From NCBI GenBank assembly GCA_035501615.1, contig DATJVY010000001.1, positions 1 through 64,000 on the forward strand: DNA of 64,000 nt, in the 5' to 3' direction. Made by a program: the position numbers and the translations under genes. Shown here in pieces: positions 9,331 to 19,854 of the stretch. A model generated the notes under the pieces. The model was not told the DNA's origin. It saw only the letters and a list, made by a program, of their open reading frames with translations, and did not search any database. The first letter of the stretch is position 1. Each line of letters starts with the position of its first letter. Source of the stretch: RPRB01 sp035501615 (GTDB lineage Bacteria; Myxococcota; Myxococcia; Myxococcales; Myxococcaceae).

Positions 9331-11373
9331 ATGCGCGTGAAACGGATCCTGCTCCTCCCGGCCATCCTCGCAGTCACGCCGGCGGTGGCGGCCGAGCAGG
9401 AGGCGGCACCCCTGCCGCACTCGGACCCGGCGGTCTCCCGGGCCATCGCCCGGGTCTACCCCGCGCTGGTGCAGATCATCGTCCTCACCACGCACACCGA
9501 GGGTGGACGGGAGCGGAAGTCGGGCGCGACCGGCTCCGGGGCCATCATCTCCCCCGAGGGCCACGTCATCACCAATCACCACGTGGTCGGACGGGCGACC
9601 TCGATCCGGGTGGTCCTCCCGACGCGCGAGGAGCTCGGGGCGTCGCTGGTGGGGACCGACCCGCTGAGCGACATCGCCGTCATCCAGCTCGACCTGTCGA
9701 AGCGACCGAAGGGCTCTCCCCCGCTCCCGGTGGCCGTGTTCGGCGCGTCGGAGGCGGTGCGCGTCGGGGACACGGTGCTGGCGATGGGCTGTCCCCTGTC
9801 GCTGTCGCAGGCGGTGACTCGCGGCATCGTGGCCAACGTCGACCTGCGGGTGCCGAGGCCCGTCGAGCTCGAGGGCGAGAACGTGGGGTCGGTTGTGAAG
9901 TGGATCGGCCATGATGCGCAGATCTTCCCCGGCAACTCCGGCGGACCGCTGGTCAACCTGGAAGGGGAGATCATCGGCATCAACGAGCTGGTGATGGGAC
10001 TGGGCGCGGCGATTCCCTCGGATCTCGCGCGGGTGGTCGCCCAGCAGCTCATCGCCAAGAGGAAGGTGGAGCGCGCCTGGACGGGGATGTCCTTCCAGCC
10101 GTTGCTCAAGGATTCTCCTCCGGCGACGACCGGGGTCCTCGTCTCCGGGGTGCTCCCGGAGACTCCCGCGGCCACGGCAGGCGTCCAGCCGGGGGACCGC
10201 ATCATCGAGGTGGAGGGGCGGCCGGTGACGGTGCGCTTCGACACCCAGCTGCCGGCGTTCATCAACGACCTGCTGCAGCGCTCGCCGGGGAAGCCGATGG
10301 CGATCCGTCTGGTCCGGGGAACGCAGACCCTCGTCCTGACGCTGTCCCCGGTGCAGCGGGACGCCTCCCGGGCGAAGGAGCGGGAGTTCAAGGAGTGGGG
10401 CATGACCGGCCGGCGGATCACCCGGCTGGAGGCGATCGAGCTGCAGCGGGCGGACACGAAGGGCGTCGTGGTGGGCACCCTCCGTCCGGGGGGGCCGGCG
10501 GACAAGGCAGTGCCGGCGCTGCACCGCGAGGACGTCATCGTCTCGGTGGCCGGCAAGGCGGTCGAATCGCCGGACGCGCTCGCCAAGGCGACGGCGGCGA
10601 TCGTCAAGACGGCGAAGGCGCCGGTCCCGACGATGGTGGGCTTCGAGCGCGGGGGCGAGAAGCTGCTCACCGTCGTCGAGGTGGGCATCCGTCCGCCGCA
10701 GGAGCCGCCGCAAGAGGCCCGACGCGGCTGGCTGCCGGTGAACACGCAGGTCCTCTCGCCCAAGCTGGCGACGGCGCTCGGGTACAAGGGACGCAAGGGC
10801 GCCCGGGTCACGCAGATCCTTCCCGACGGCGACGCGAGCGGCCTCCGGGTCGGCGACGTCGTCACGAAGGTCGACGACGCGCTGGTGGAGGCCAGCGAGC
10901 CGCAGGACACCGACGTCTTCGATGCGCTGCTTCGGGCCTACCAGCCGGGGAGCAAGGCGGTGCTCGCGGTCCTCCGGGACGGCAAGCCGCTCGAGCTGAC
11001 GGTGACGCTCAAGGACGCGCCGCGGCTCGAGAACGAGCTCCGGGTCTACGAGGACGTGGCGCTCGAGTTTCGCGCCCGCGACATCTCCTACGTCGACCGG
11101 GTGAAGCGGCGCTGGCCGAAGGAGACCTCCGGGGCACTGGTGAGCCAGGTGGACGCCGGCGGATGGGCCGCGGTGGGCGGGCTGCGGTCGGACGACCTGG
11201 TGCTCGCCGTGGACGGCAAGACCGTCCGCGACGTGAAGGAGCTGGAGCGGGTGCTCCGCCCGATCAAGGAGAAGAAGCCGGACGAGGTGGTGTTCTTCGT
11301 CCGCCGCGGCGTGCAGACCCACTTCGTCGAGGTGCAGCCCACCTGGGGCGAGGCCAAGGAGGCGACACGATGA
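9331..11373 (+). CDS. HtrA/Do-type serine protease with four PDZ domains
   Basis: 680 residues with a signal peptide (ILLLPAILAVTPAVAAEQ). The trypsin-like domain has an intact triad: H84 (ITNHHVVG), D114 (LSDIAVIQ), S203 (FPGNSGGPLV). Four PDZ-like repeats follow, at about residues 255-345, 375-455, 480-565 and 590-675. Ordinary DegP/DegS proteins have one or two, so this is an expanded form. It acts in the envelope, probably on misfolded proteins. Its TGA overlaps the ATG of the pseudoprotease gene (ATGA). A TAGTAC box 10 nt before the ATG could be a -10 element, giving almost no leader. Confidence 0.9.
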   Translation: MRVKRILLLPAILAVTPAVAAEQEAAPLPHSDPAVSRAIARVYPALVQIIVLTTHTEGGRERKSGATGSGAIISPEGHVITNHHVVGRATSIRVVLPTREELGASLVGTDPLSDIAVIQLDLSKRPKGSPPLPVAVFGASEAVRVGDTVLAMGCPLSLSQAVTRGIVANVDLRVPRPVELEGENVGSVVKWIGHDAQIFPGNSGGPLVNLEGEIIGINELVMGLGAAIPSDLARVVAQQLIAKRKVERAWTGMSFQPLLKDSPPATTGVLVSGVLPETPAATAGVQPGDRIIEVEGRPVTVRFDTQLPAFINDLLQRSPGKPMAIRLVRGTQTLVLTLSPVQRDASRAKEREFKEWGMTGRRITRLEAIELQRADTKGVVVGTLRPGGPADKAVPALHREDVIVSVAGKAVESPDALAKATAAIVKTAKAPVPTMVGFERGGEKLLTVVEVGIRPPQEPPQEARRGWLPVNTQVLSPKLATALGYKGRKGARVTQILPDGDASGLRVGDVVTKVDDALVEASEPQDTDVFDALLRAYQPGSKAVLAVLRDGKPLELTVTLKDAPRLENELRVYEDVALEFRARDISYVDRVKRRWPKETSGALVSQVDAGGWAAVGGLRSDDLVLAVDGKTVRDVKELERVLRPIKEKKPDEVVFFVRRGVQTHFVEVQPTWGEAKEATR

Positions 11374-12164
11374 TCGCCGTGGTGGGGATGGCCGCCGCGC
11401 TCTTGACCGCGGCGGCTCCGGACCTCGAGTCGACCGCGCGCGCCACCGCCGAGCAGGGCGGGAGGGCGGTGGTGACGATCCGTCTGGTGCTGAAGCTGAA
11501 GGTCGGCGGCCAGGAGCACGAGCAGAAGATGGAGGTCCCGGGCCTGGTCATCGACCCCTCGGGCCTGACGGTGGCCAGCGCGTCTGGCATCGACCCGTCG
11601 GGCGCGATCCGGAGGATGGTGGACTCGCAGCGGCAGCGGGTGACGCTCGAGTCCGAGGTGAAGGAGACGGTGATCCTCCTCGAGGACGGGACCGAGATCG
11701 ACGCCGCGGTGGTGCTGAAGGACAGCGACCTCGACCTCGCGTTCATCCGTCCTCGCGACACCGGCTCGAAGCTCGCGGCGGCGACCCTGAAGCCGCGGTC
11801 GGGGACGGTGCCGCCGCTGACGCGCATCTTCGTGCTCGGCCGCCTGAGCAAGCTGGCCAACCGGGCGCTGTCGGTGGCGACGGGCCAGGTGCGGGCATAC
11901 GTGCGCGGGCCGGCGCCCTACTACGTCACCGACGGGGAGACCTCGAGCTTCGTCGGGTCGATGGCATACACGGCGGACGGGGCGCCGCTCGGCCTCTTCG
12001 TGAAGCGGTTCGCGACCACCATCGACTCGCAGTCGGGCGGGCGCGGGTCCGAATCGATGATGACGGTGCTCCGGCCGGTGGACAAGGTGCTCGAGCTCGC
12101 GGCGCAGGCGCGGACCATCAAGGTCGCGTCGCCGGCGGCTGCCGATTCACCCGCCGCCAACTAG
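11370..12164 (+). CDS. Catalytically dead trypsin-fold protein (pseudoprotease)
   Basis: 264 residues with a hydrophobic N-terminus (MAAALLTAAAP). It parallels the HtrA protease domain: a VPGLVIDPSGLTVASAS strand pair where an active protease has GxVITNxHVV, a DSDLDLAFIRP strand where the catalytic Asp strand lies, and a TSSFVGSMAYTADGAPLG loop where GNSGGPLV is expected. The His and Ser of the triad are therefore missing and there is no PDZ domain. The start codon overlaps the HtrA stop (ATGA), implying fixed stoichiometry and a possible regulatory or scaffold role. A highly divergent enzyme is less likely. Confidence 0.72.
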   Translation: MIAVVGMAAALLTAAAPDLESTARATAEQGGRAVVTIRLVLKLKVGGQEHEQKMEVPGLVIDPSGLTVASASGIDPSGAIRRMVDSQRQRVTLESEVKETVILLEDGTEIDAAVVLKDSDLDLAFIRPRDTGSKLAAATLKPRSGTVPPLTRIFVLGRLSKLANRALSVATGQVRAYVRGPAPYYVTDGETSSFVGSMAYTADGAPLGLFVKRFATTIDSQSGGRGSESMMTVLRPVDKVLELAAQARTIKVASPAAADSPAAN

Positions 12165-12179
12165 TCCACGCGCGATCGA

Positions 12180-12194
12180 AGGTGTTTGACACCT
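12180..12194. repeat. REP-like palindrome, copy A
   Basis: AGGTGTTTGACACCT: 6-bp inverted arms around TTG. It lies 15 bp after the pseudoprotease stop and just before a truncated gene fragment. The 13-bp core is identical to copies at 45947, 59997, 60947 and 62371. Confidence 0.75.
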
Positions 12195-12252
12195 CCGGGG
12201 CCCATCGGGCAGTCCGGGGTGGTGCGCTGGGCGTTCGCCGCGCGACTGGTGG

Positions 12253-12381
12253 ATGGTCGGGCTCGTGGCGCTGGTCGTCTCCCAGGCGGTCATCGTCACC
12301 GCGTGGTCGGACGCGAGGTTCGGGACCGTCCCGAACGTCATCCTGCTTGTGGGGGTCGTCCTCGCGCTCCGGGCGAGGTGA
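12253..12381 (+). pseudogene. Fragment of a membrane-protein gene
   Basis: A 42-codon open stretch ending in TGA encodes one hydrophobic helix, then TAWSDARFGTVPNV and a second hydrophobic helix. This resembles the N-terminal membrane region of DUF6544/DUF6920-type proteins, where a SDARFGT-like loop joins two helices. The rest of such a protein is absent downstream. The frame stays open upstream towards REP copy A, but I see no ribosome site. Best read as a decayed remnant; a real tiny two-helix protein is possible. The family match is from memory. Confidence 0.35.
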
Positions 12382-12433
12382 CCGCCGGGTCGTTGGCGGT
12401 CGTGCCGGCCAACGGGTCGCATCAGACGTCCGT

Positions 12434-14536
<2,103 letters not shown>

Positions 14537-14679
14537 CGCCGGACGCCTTAGGGCCTCCCGGGCCCGCTCGCAACCCGGGGGGGCCTCCGGGGAGGTCAAT
14601 GCCCGCTTCGTCCCTGGAGGAAGTGCTGGCGTCCAGGCCCCCGGCCGGAACAGCGTCGGCTCCACGCCAAGGAGGCGAC

Positions 14680-15312
14680 ATGGTCTCGAGGTTCACCCGG
14701 GGTGCCCTCCCCGTCGCGCTGCTCGCGCTCGCCGCGTGCGCGAGCACGAAGTTCGTCAACACCTGGAAGGACCCGGACGCCGCGCCGCTCTCGGTGAAGA
14801 AAGGGGACCTGGTCATCGCCATGGTGATGAGCAAGGAGGAGACCACCCGCCGCACGGGCGAGGACTTCCTGTCGAACGAGCTTCGCGACCGCGGGCTGCG
14901 GCCGATTCCCTCCTTCACGCTCATCCCGACGGACCAGGCGGGCGATCGGGAGAAGGCTGCGGCCGTGATCCAGGAGACCGGCGCGACGGCGCTCTTCGTG
15001 CTGCGCCCCATCGCGGTGAACAAGGAGCAGACCTACGTGCCCCCGACCTACATGGGACCGGGGCCTTATGGCGCGTGGGGCCCCTACTACGGCTACGGGT
15101 GGGGGGCGGCGTACAGCCCCGGCTACGTGAGGACCGACACCGTGGTCCGGGTCGAGGTCCTGGTCTTCGATCTCCGGCAGAACAAGCTCCTCTGGGCCGG
15201 GACGAGCGAGAGCATGAACCCGGAGCGGCTCGACCTCTACATGAAGGACCTGGTGAAGACCGCCGCCTCGGAGATGCGCCGGGTCGGCGTCATCGCCACG
15301 CCCGCTTCCTGA
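14680..15312 (+). CDS. Lipoprotein, DUF4136-like
   Basis: 210 residues. The lipobox is LLALAACAST. The mature part begins KFVNTWKDPDAAPLSVKKGDLVIA, the pattern of small periplasmic lipoproteins in which an early W.D segment is followed by a ligand-binding-like alpha/beta domain. A Gly/Tyr-rich stretch near residues 120-140 follows. The ATG was chosen because AGGAGG lies 6-7 bases upstream; the frame is open for 27 more codons without a ribosome site. Function unknown. Confidence 0.75.
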   Translation: MVSRFTRGALPVALLALAACASTKFVNTWKDPDAAPLSVKKGDLVIAMVMSKEETTRRTGEDFLSNELRDRGLRPIPSFTLIPTDQAGDREKAAAVIQETGATALFVLRPIAVNKEQTYVPPTYMGPGPYGAWGPYYGYGWGAAYSPGYVRTDTVVRVEVLVFDLRQNKLLWAGTSESMNPERLDLYMKDLVKTAASEMRRVGVIATPAS

Positions 15313-15399
15313 CCCCCTGCACCCGGGGGACGCCCGAGGAGCGGCGGACACCGCCGCCCGCCCAGCCTCGGCCTCCCCCGCGGTCTGTCAGGATGGGGC

Positions 15400-17322
15400 A
15401 TGGCCGCCGCTCCACCTGGCCCCGAGCACTTCGAGCGCCTCCGGCGGCTCCTCGCGCTCGAGCGGCGGGGGGAGGAGCAGCGGCTGGAAGGTGAGCGCGC
15501 CCGGCTCACCCAGGGCGAGCGCGAGGTACGAGGCCTGTCGGCCGGCGACCTCGAGGTGGTGGACGAGGACGTGGGGCTCGGCGGCCGCTTCCTTCTCACC
15601 CTCGCCCGCGCCGGAGGACTTCCCTGGCGGAACCCCTTCGGGCCCGGAGACGTGGTGCAGGCCCGCCCGAGGCGGGCCGAGCTGGCGCCCCCGGAGCGAG
15701 CCCTCGTCGTCCGCGGAGGCCGCGACCGGGTCACGCTCGCGTTCGATCGCCCCCCGCCGGACTTCGCGCGGAGCGGACGGCTGGTCCTGGACCTGGTCGC
15801 CGACGACGTGACCTTCGGACGGGCGGACGCCGCGGTCGTCGAGGTCGCGGCCGGCGACCGGGGGGCAGCGGGACGGCTCCGGGGGGTGCTTCTCGGCAGC
15901 GAAGCCCCCCGGTTCGAGACCGATCGGCCGCCGGAGGGCATCGAGACGCTGAACCCGGAGCAGCGCACCGCGGTGGAACGGGCGCTGGCCGCGCGGGACT
16001 TCATGCTCGTCCATGGCCCGCCGGGGACCGGGAAGAGCACCGTCCTCGCCGCCGTCGCGCGCAACGCGGTCGCCCGCCACGGGCGCATCCTCTGCACCGC
16101 CGCGAGCAACGCCGCCGTGGATCACCTCCTGGAGCTCTGCCTCGCCGAGGGTCTGCGTGCCGTCCGGGTGGGCCATCCGGCCCGGGTCTCGCCGAGGCTG
16201 GTCGCGCACACGCTCGATCTGCTGGTGGAGCGGCATCCCGACCGACGGCTCGCGCGAGACCTGTTCGACGACGGCTTCGAGCTGCTCGGGCATGCCCGCC
16301 GGCAGCGCCACCGAGGAAGGAGCCGGGAGCGCTTCTCCAACGCACGCTCGGCGCAGTCCGAGGCCCGGGCGCTGTTCGAGGAGGCCCGGGCCCTGGAGCG
16401 CAAGGCGGTGCGCGACGTGCTCGAGGGCGCCGACGTCCTCTGCGCCACCCTCACCGCGCTGGGCGGAGCGCCGCTGTCGGCGCTGCGCTTCCCGCTGGCG
16501 CTGGTCGACGAGGCGACACAGGCGACCGAGCCGCTCACCCTGCTCGCCTTCCTCCGCGCCGAGCGCGTCGTGCTCGCGGGCGACCACCGCCAGCTCCCGC
16601 CCACGGTCATCTCCGAGGAGGCCGCGGCCGGCGGCCTCGCCATCAGCCTGTTCGAGCGGTTGCTCGGGCTCCACGGCGAGGCAGTCCGGCAGATGCTCCG
16701 CGAGCAGTACCGGATGAACCTCGACCTGATGGACCTTCCCTCCCGTGCCTTCTACGGCGGCGAGCTGCGCGCGCATCCTTCGGTCGCCGCGCGGACGCTG
16801 GGCACCGTGCTTCCCGGCGCCGCACTCGATGCTCCGCCGCTCCTCTTCGTCGACTCGGCAGGGAAGGGCTGGGAGGAGGTCGCCCCCGAGGGCAGCGAGA
16901 GCCTCGAGAATCCCGGGGAGGCGGAGGTCGTCGTCGCGCGCGCCCGCGCCCTGCTCGCCGCGGGGCTGCCGCCGGCAGAGGTCGCGGTCATCACGCCCTA
17001 CCGGGCGCAGGCGGCGCGACTCGGGCCGGTCCTCGAGCCCCTGGGCATCGAGGTGGACACCGTGGACGCGTTCCAGGGGCGAGAGGCCGAGGCGGTGCTG
17101 ATCAGCTGCGTCCGGAGCAACTCCGAGGGGGAGCTCGGCTTCCTCACCGACCTCCGCCGGATGAACGTCGCCCTCACCCGGGCGAAGGTGCACGCCTTCG
17201 TGGTCGGCGACAGCGCGACCCTCGGCGGCCACCCGTTCTACGCGCGCCTCGTGGAGAGGGCACAGGCGCTGGGTGGCTACCGCAGTGCGTGGGAGTGGGA
17301 GGAGACTGCAAAGTTTGCATAG
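15400..17322 (+). CDS. SF1 DNA/RNA helicase, IGHMBP2/Upf1-like
   Basis: 640 residues. The N-terminal beta-barrel region (1-190) is typical of IGHMBP2-type bacterial helicases. Helicase motifs in order: motif I HGPPGTGKSTVL near 205, Ia AASNAAVDHLLE, motif II LVDEATQATEP near 370, motif III LAGDHRQLPPTV, motif V DTVDAFQGREAE near 555 and motif VI NVALTRAK near 590. It should unwind nucleic acid with ATP in the cytosol; DNA versus RNA preference cannot be told. The ATG follows GTCAGGATGGGGC with no clear Shine-Dalgarno, like several other genes here. Confidence 0.9.
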   Translation: MAAAPPGPEHFERLRRLLALERRGEEQRLEGERARLTQGEREVRGLSAGDLEVVDEDVGLGGRFLLTLARAGGLPWRNPFGPGDVVQARPRRAELAPPERALVVRGGRDRVTLAFDRPPPDFARSGRLVLDLVADDVTFGRADAAVVEVAAGDRGAAGRLRGVLLGSEAPRFETDRPPEGIETLNPEQRTAVERALAARDFMLVHGPPGTGKSTVLAAVARNAVARHGRILCTAASNAAVDHLLELCLAEGLRAVRVGHPARVSPRLVAHTLDLLVERHPDRRLARDLFDDGFELLGHARRQRHRGRSRERFSNARSAQSEARALFEEARALERKAVRDVLEGADVLCATLTALGGAPLSALRFPLALVDEATQATEPLTLLAFLRAERVVLAGDHRQLPPTVISEEAAAGGLAISLFERLLGLHGEAVRQMLREQYRMNLDLMDLPSRAFYGGELRAHPSVAARTLGTVLPGAALDAPPLLFVDSAGKGWEEVAPEGSESLENPGEAEVVVARARALLAAGLPPAEVAVITPYRAQAARLGPVLEPLGIEVDTVDAFQGREAEAVLISCVRSNSEGELGFLTDLRRMNVALTRAKVHAFVVGDSATLGGHPFYARLVERAQALGGYRSAWEWEETAKFA

Positions 17323-17496
17323 CAGCGTCTGCAGGGTGCCATTCCTGGAACCGAGAAGAGTCCCCGCAACCCGGCGTCTTCACACCCGGCCCGGGGGACA
17401 CGGACCCCGGCACGGCCCCTGCTTCGCAGCGGGCTGCGCGCGATGGAGTCTGCTCCCCCCATGCCGGAAGCGGCGACGGTCACCCAGGAGGAGGAC

Positions 17497-17634
17497 ATGT
17501 GGATCCTCCGGGTGGAGATGAACGGCAAGGTGCAGGAGTACCGGTGCGGCAGCGAGGTCCAGGCCCGGGCGCTGGCGATCCTCCTGCTCCCGACCGAGGA
17601 CCGGTCCGGCAGCTCGACGCCGGCGCTGTCCTGA
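17497..17634 (+). CDS. Small hypothetical protein (45 aa)
   Basis: MWILRVEMNGKVQEYRCG starts a short beta-rich protein that continues into a leucine-rich helix. The ATG at 17497 is preceded by AGGAGG at 17486-17491, which decides the start; an in-frame ATG at 17443 has no ribosome site. I do not recognise a family. A real small gene is favoured by the ribosome site and the normal composition, but no homologue can be checked here. Confidence 0.5.
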   Translation: MWILRVEMNGKVQEYRCGSEVQARALAILLLPTEDRSGSSTPALS

Positions 17635-17652
17635 CCTTTCCTCCGGAGGCGC

Positions 17653-18147
17653 TCAGCCGACCCGGGCGACGGGCGCCTCGAGGCTCGTCTCCGCAACGTC
17701 CCAGCGCGGGGCACGGCCGCGGGCCCGAGCGCCCAGCCGCCGGCGGACGGGGAACACGAAGAAGCGGAGCAGCAGGAGCTGCCCGAACGTGAAGACGCAC
17801 ACGTCGGCGACGAGCTTGGCGAGCACCACCGGCACGCCCGCCCCGTCGGCGAGCGTTCGTACCAGCGCTCCGTGAACCACCATTCCGGCGAGGGTGCCGG
17901 CCAGGAAGCGCAGCGCCTCCGGAAGCGCCGCCCGGGCCGAGCTGCGGAAGGCGAACCGCCGGTTTCCGAGGAAGGCGACCGTGCTCCCCACCGCGACCCC
18001 GAGCATCGCGCCGCCCGCGCTCGAGGCATGGAGCCAGCGGAGCGCGGCCAGGAGGACTCCGATGTCCAGGAGCGTGGCCACCGCGCCGACCAGCAGGCTC
18101 GGCACCACCCACGAACGCAGGGATTCTTCGCCGGCGGAAGGCTGCAT
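17653..18147 (-). CDS. GtrA family membrane protein
   Basis: 164 residues with four predicted membrane helices. The GtrA pattern is clear: VGAVATLLDIGVLLAAL, GVAVGSTVAFLGNRRFAFRS between helices 2 and 3, LAKLVADVCVFTFGQ and the C-terminal LLLRFFVFP. Family members help move polyprenyl-linked sugars across the inner membrane or otherwise serve polysaccharide synthesis. No glycosyltransferase gene is adjacent, so the partner is unknown. Confidence 0.87.
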   Translation of the reverse strand: MQPSAGEESLRSWVVPSLLVGAVATLLDIGVLLAALRWLHASSAGGAMLGVAVGSTVAFLGNRRFAFRSSARAALPEALRFLAGTLAGMVVHGALVRTLADGAGVPVVLAKLVADVCVFTFGQLLLLRFFVFPVRRRLGARARGRAPRWDVAETSLEAPVARVG

Positions 18148-18185
18148 CGTCGGGCGGTGGACCTAGCAGCCCGCTCGGGGGTGGT

Positions 18186-19016
18186 TCAAGCGGATGCTTC
18201 CACTCGTGACGGAACCGTCACATCGCTCAGGTTCCGTCCGAAGAGCTCCCGGTGGCCGAGCTCGGGAGACCGCTCGAGGCGCTCGGCCCGGAGCACGTCC
18301 CGGAGCAGGCCGGTGCCCTCCGGGAGCTCGCGCATGGTGAGCAGCCCCCGCTCGAGCCGGAGCGCGTCAGTCACCGCCACGTGCGGCGCGGCCACCCAGG
18401 CATCGTGAAGCGCGGGCATGGTGCAGGCGAGCACCCGCAGTTCCTCGGCGCGTCCCGGGGCGACCTCCTCCACCGCCAGGCGCACCTCCTGTCCCTCCGG
18501 GGGAGCGAAGAGCGCCGCGACGTCGGCCTCGCCGGAGAGGAGCGCCTCGAGCGCGGCCTGGTAGCTCCCGAGGAAGAGCTGCTGGGCGAAGAGGCGTCCC
18601 GGATCCAGCCCTCGTTCCCGCAGCCAGGCCATTGGGAGCAGGTGCCCCGCGAGCGAGGTGCGATCCACCCAGGCCGCGGTCGTGCCCCCGAGCGTCTCCA
18701 GCTGCAGCGGCGAATCGGATCGGACCAGGAGCGCGGACCTCGAGCGGACCGACCCGCGGCGGAGCGGACGGACGAGCACGCGCGCCCCCAGCGCCTCGGC
18801 GCGGGCGGCGACCATCGGTGGGGCCCAGGCCGCGTCGACGTCGCCGCGCCGCAGGCCCTCGGTGAGCCCCTCGTAGCTGACGAAGTTCACGAGGCGAACC
18901 GGACGGGCCACGATGCCGGAGAGAACCCGGGTGAGGCGGCCGGCGGCGCCGGGCACCGGAGCCACCGGGAGCGAGGGCGGGAGGCCGAAGCGGAAGGCGG
19001 TGCTCGGGAGCGTCAC
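18186..19016 (-). CDS. PhnD/SsuA-like periplasmic-binding-fold protein, no signal peptide
   Basis: 276 residues. The fold is that of PhnD-type substrate-binding proteins: FRFGLPPSLPVAP at the start, VNFVSYEGLTEGLRRGDVDAAWAPP, a mid-domain hinge after VRPLRRGS, and LGSYQAALEALLSGEADVAALF. There is no signal peptide or lipobox, so it is likely cytosolic, unlike transporter-linked relatives, and no ABC transporter genes are near. It starts 10 bp after the TerB-like stop, third in the ttcA operon. A ligand-sensing role is possible; the ligand is unknown. Confidence 0.75.
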   Translation of the reverse strand: MTLPSTAFRFGLPPSLPVAPVPGAAGRLTRVLSGIVARPVRLVNFVSYEGLTEGLRRGDVDAAWAPPMVAARAEALGARVLVRPLRRGSVRSRSALLVRSDSPLQLETLGGTTAAWVDRTSLAGHLLPMAWLRERGLDPGRLFAQQLFLGSYQAALEALLSGEADVAALFAPPEGQEVRLAVEEVAPGRAEELRVLACTMPALHDAWVAAPHVAVTDALRLERGLLTMRELPEGTGLLRDVLRAERLERSPELGHRELFGRNLSDVTVPSRVEASA

Positions 19017-19026
19017 CTGTCTCTCC

Positions 19027-19854
19027 TCAGCCGACCTCGGCGCGAAGCCGGGCCACCTCGTCGTCTGCGAGGCCGAAGGTGGCCTGCAGCATGTCCAGGA
19101 TACGCAATTCGGCCGCCGAGGGCTTGCCCGACGATTGCGCGATGCGAACCGCGAGCCCGAAGGCGCGCAGCCGCTGAGGGTGGGTGGTGAGGCCGTGAGC
19201 GAGCACCCGGAGCCGCTCGGGCAGCCCTTGCTCGGCGAGCGCCTGCACCGACGCGCTGAGGTACGACTGGGCGCGGGCGGCGTCGATCTCCTGGAAGAGC
19301 GGGTCCGAGGCCAGCGACTCGATCAGGGCGCGCGACTCGGCGGGCTTCACCTTCCCGTCGGCGGCGGTCACCAGCACCATCACCTCGGCGTAGAGGCGCT
19401 CCAGCGGCTCCCCGAGCACCTCGTTCAGGGAACGGCCAGATTCGACGACCTCGACCAGGTTCGCGACCTCGTCCTCCGAGATGCCGAGCGCGGCCTGGAA
19501 GGTCTTGAGCAGCCCGAGCTCGGCCCGGGTGGCGCGCTGGTCGGCGAAGGCGATCGAGGCGGCGAGAGCGAAGGCCAGGAGCCGGTTCTGGTGGGTGGGG
19601 AGCCGGTCGCGCAGCCGCTGGAGGATGGCCTCCAGGCTCGACTCCGAGGCCAGGCGCTTCACGCTCTTCTCGAGGAGCGCGCTGATCTCGTCCGGCTTGG
19701 TGCCGTCGAACTCGGGGCGTTCCAGCACCCGCCGGAGCAGCGCCTGGATCGACCCCTCGGTGAGCTTTCCGTCGGCCATGGCCGCAAGAAGCATCACCTC
19801 GACGAGGGCGGCGTTGCGATCGGCCCGGGTGGTGCCGTTGTTCTCGGGCTTCAT
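19027..19854 (-). CDS. TerB-like double-domain protein
   Basis: 275 residues, entirely helical, made of two TerB-like units: EVMLLAAMADGKLTEGS in the first (about residues 15-140) and EVMVLVTAADGKVKPAESRAL in the second (about 155-270). The A(M/A)ADGK(L/V) motif is the acidic metal-binding turn of TerB. Tellurite resistance itself is unlikely, since no other ter gene is nearby; such proteins are common stress- or signalling-associated modules. The start codon overlaps the ttcA stop by 4 nt, so the two are coupled. Confidence 0.8.
   Translation of the reverse strand: MKPENNGTTRADRNAALVEVMLLAAMADGKLTEGSIQALLRRVLERPEFDGTKPDEISALLEKSVKRLASESSLEAILQRLRDRLPTHQNRLLAFALAASIAFADQRATRAELGLLKTFQAALGISEDEVANLVEVVESGRSLNEVLGEPLERLYAEVMVLVTAADGKVKPAESRALIESLASDPLFQEIDAARAQSYLSASVQALAEQGLPERLRVLAHGLTTHPQRLRAFGLAVRIAQSSGKPSAAELRILDMLQATFGLADDEVARLRAEVG

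Noticed and set aside
9190..11322. 710-codon frame antisense to the HtrA gene
   Set aside because: Shadow frame with no motif; the plus strand has an intact protease triad and four PDZ domains.
19027..19854. Tellurite resistance determinant
   Set aside because: Only TerB-like helices are present, with no terA, terC, terD or terZ nearby; better described as a TerB-like accessory protein.
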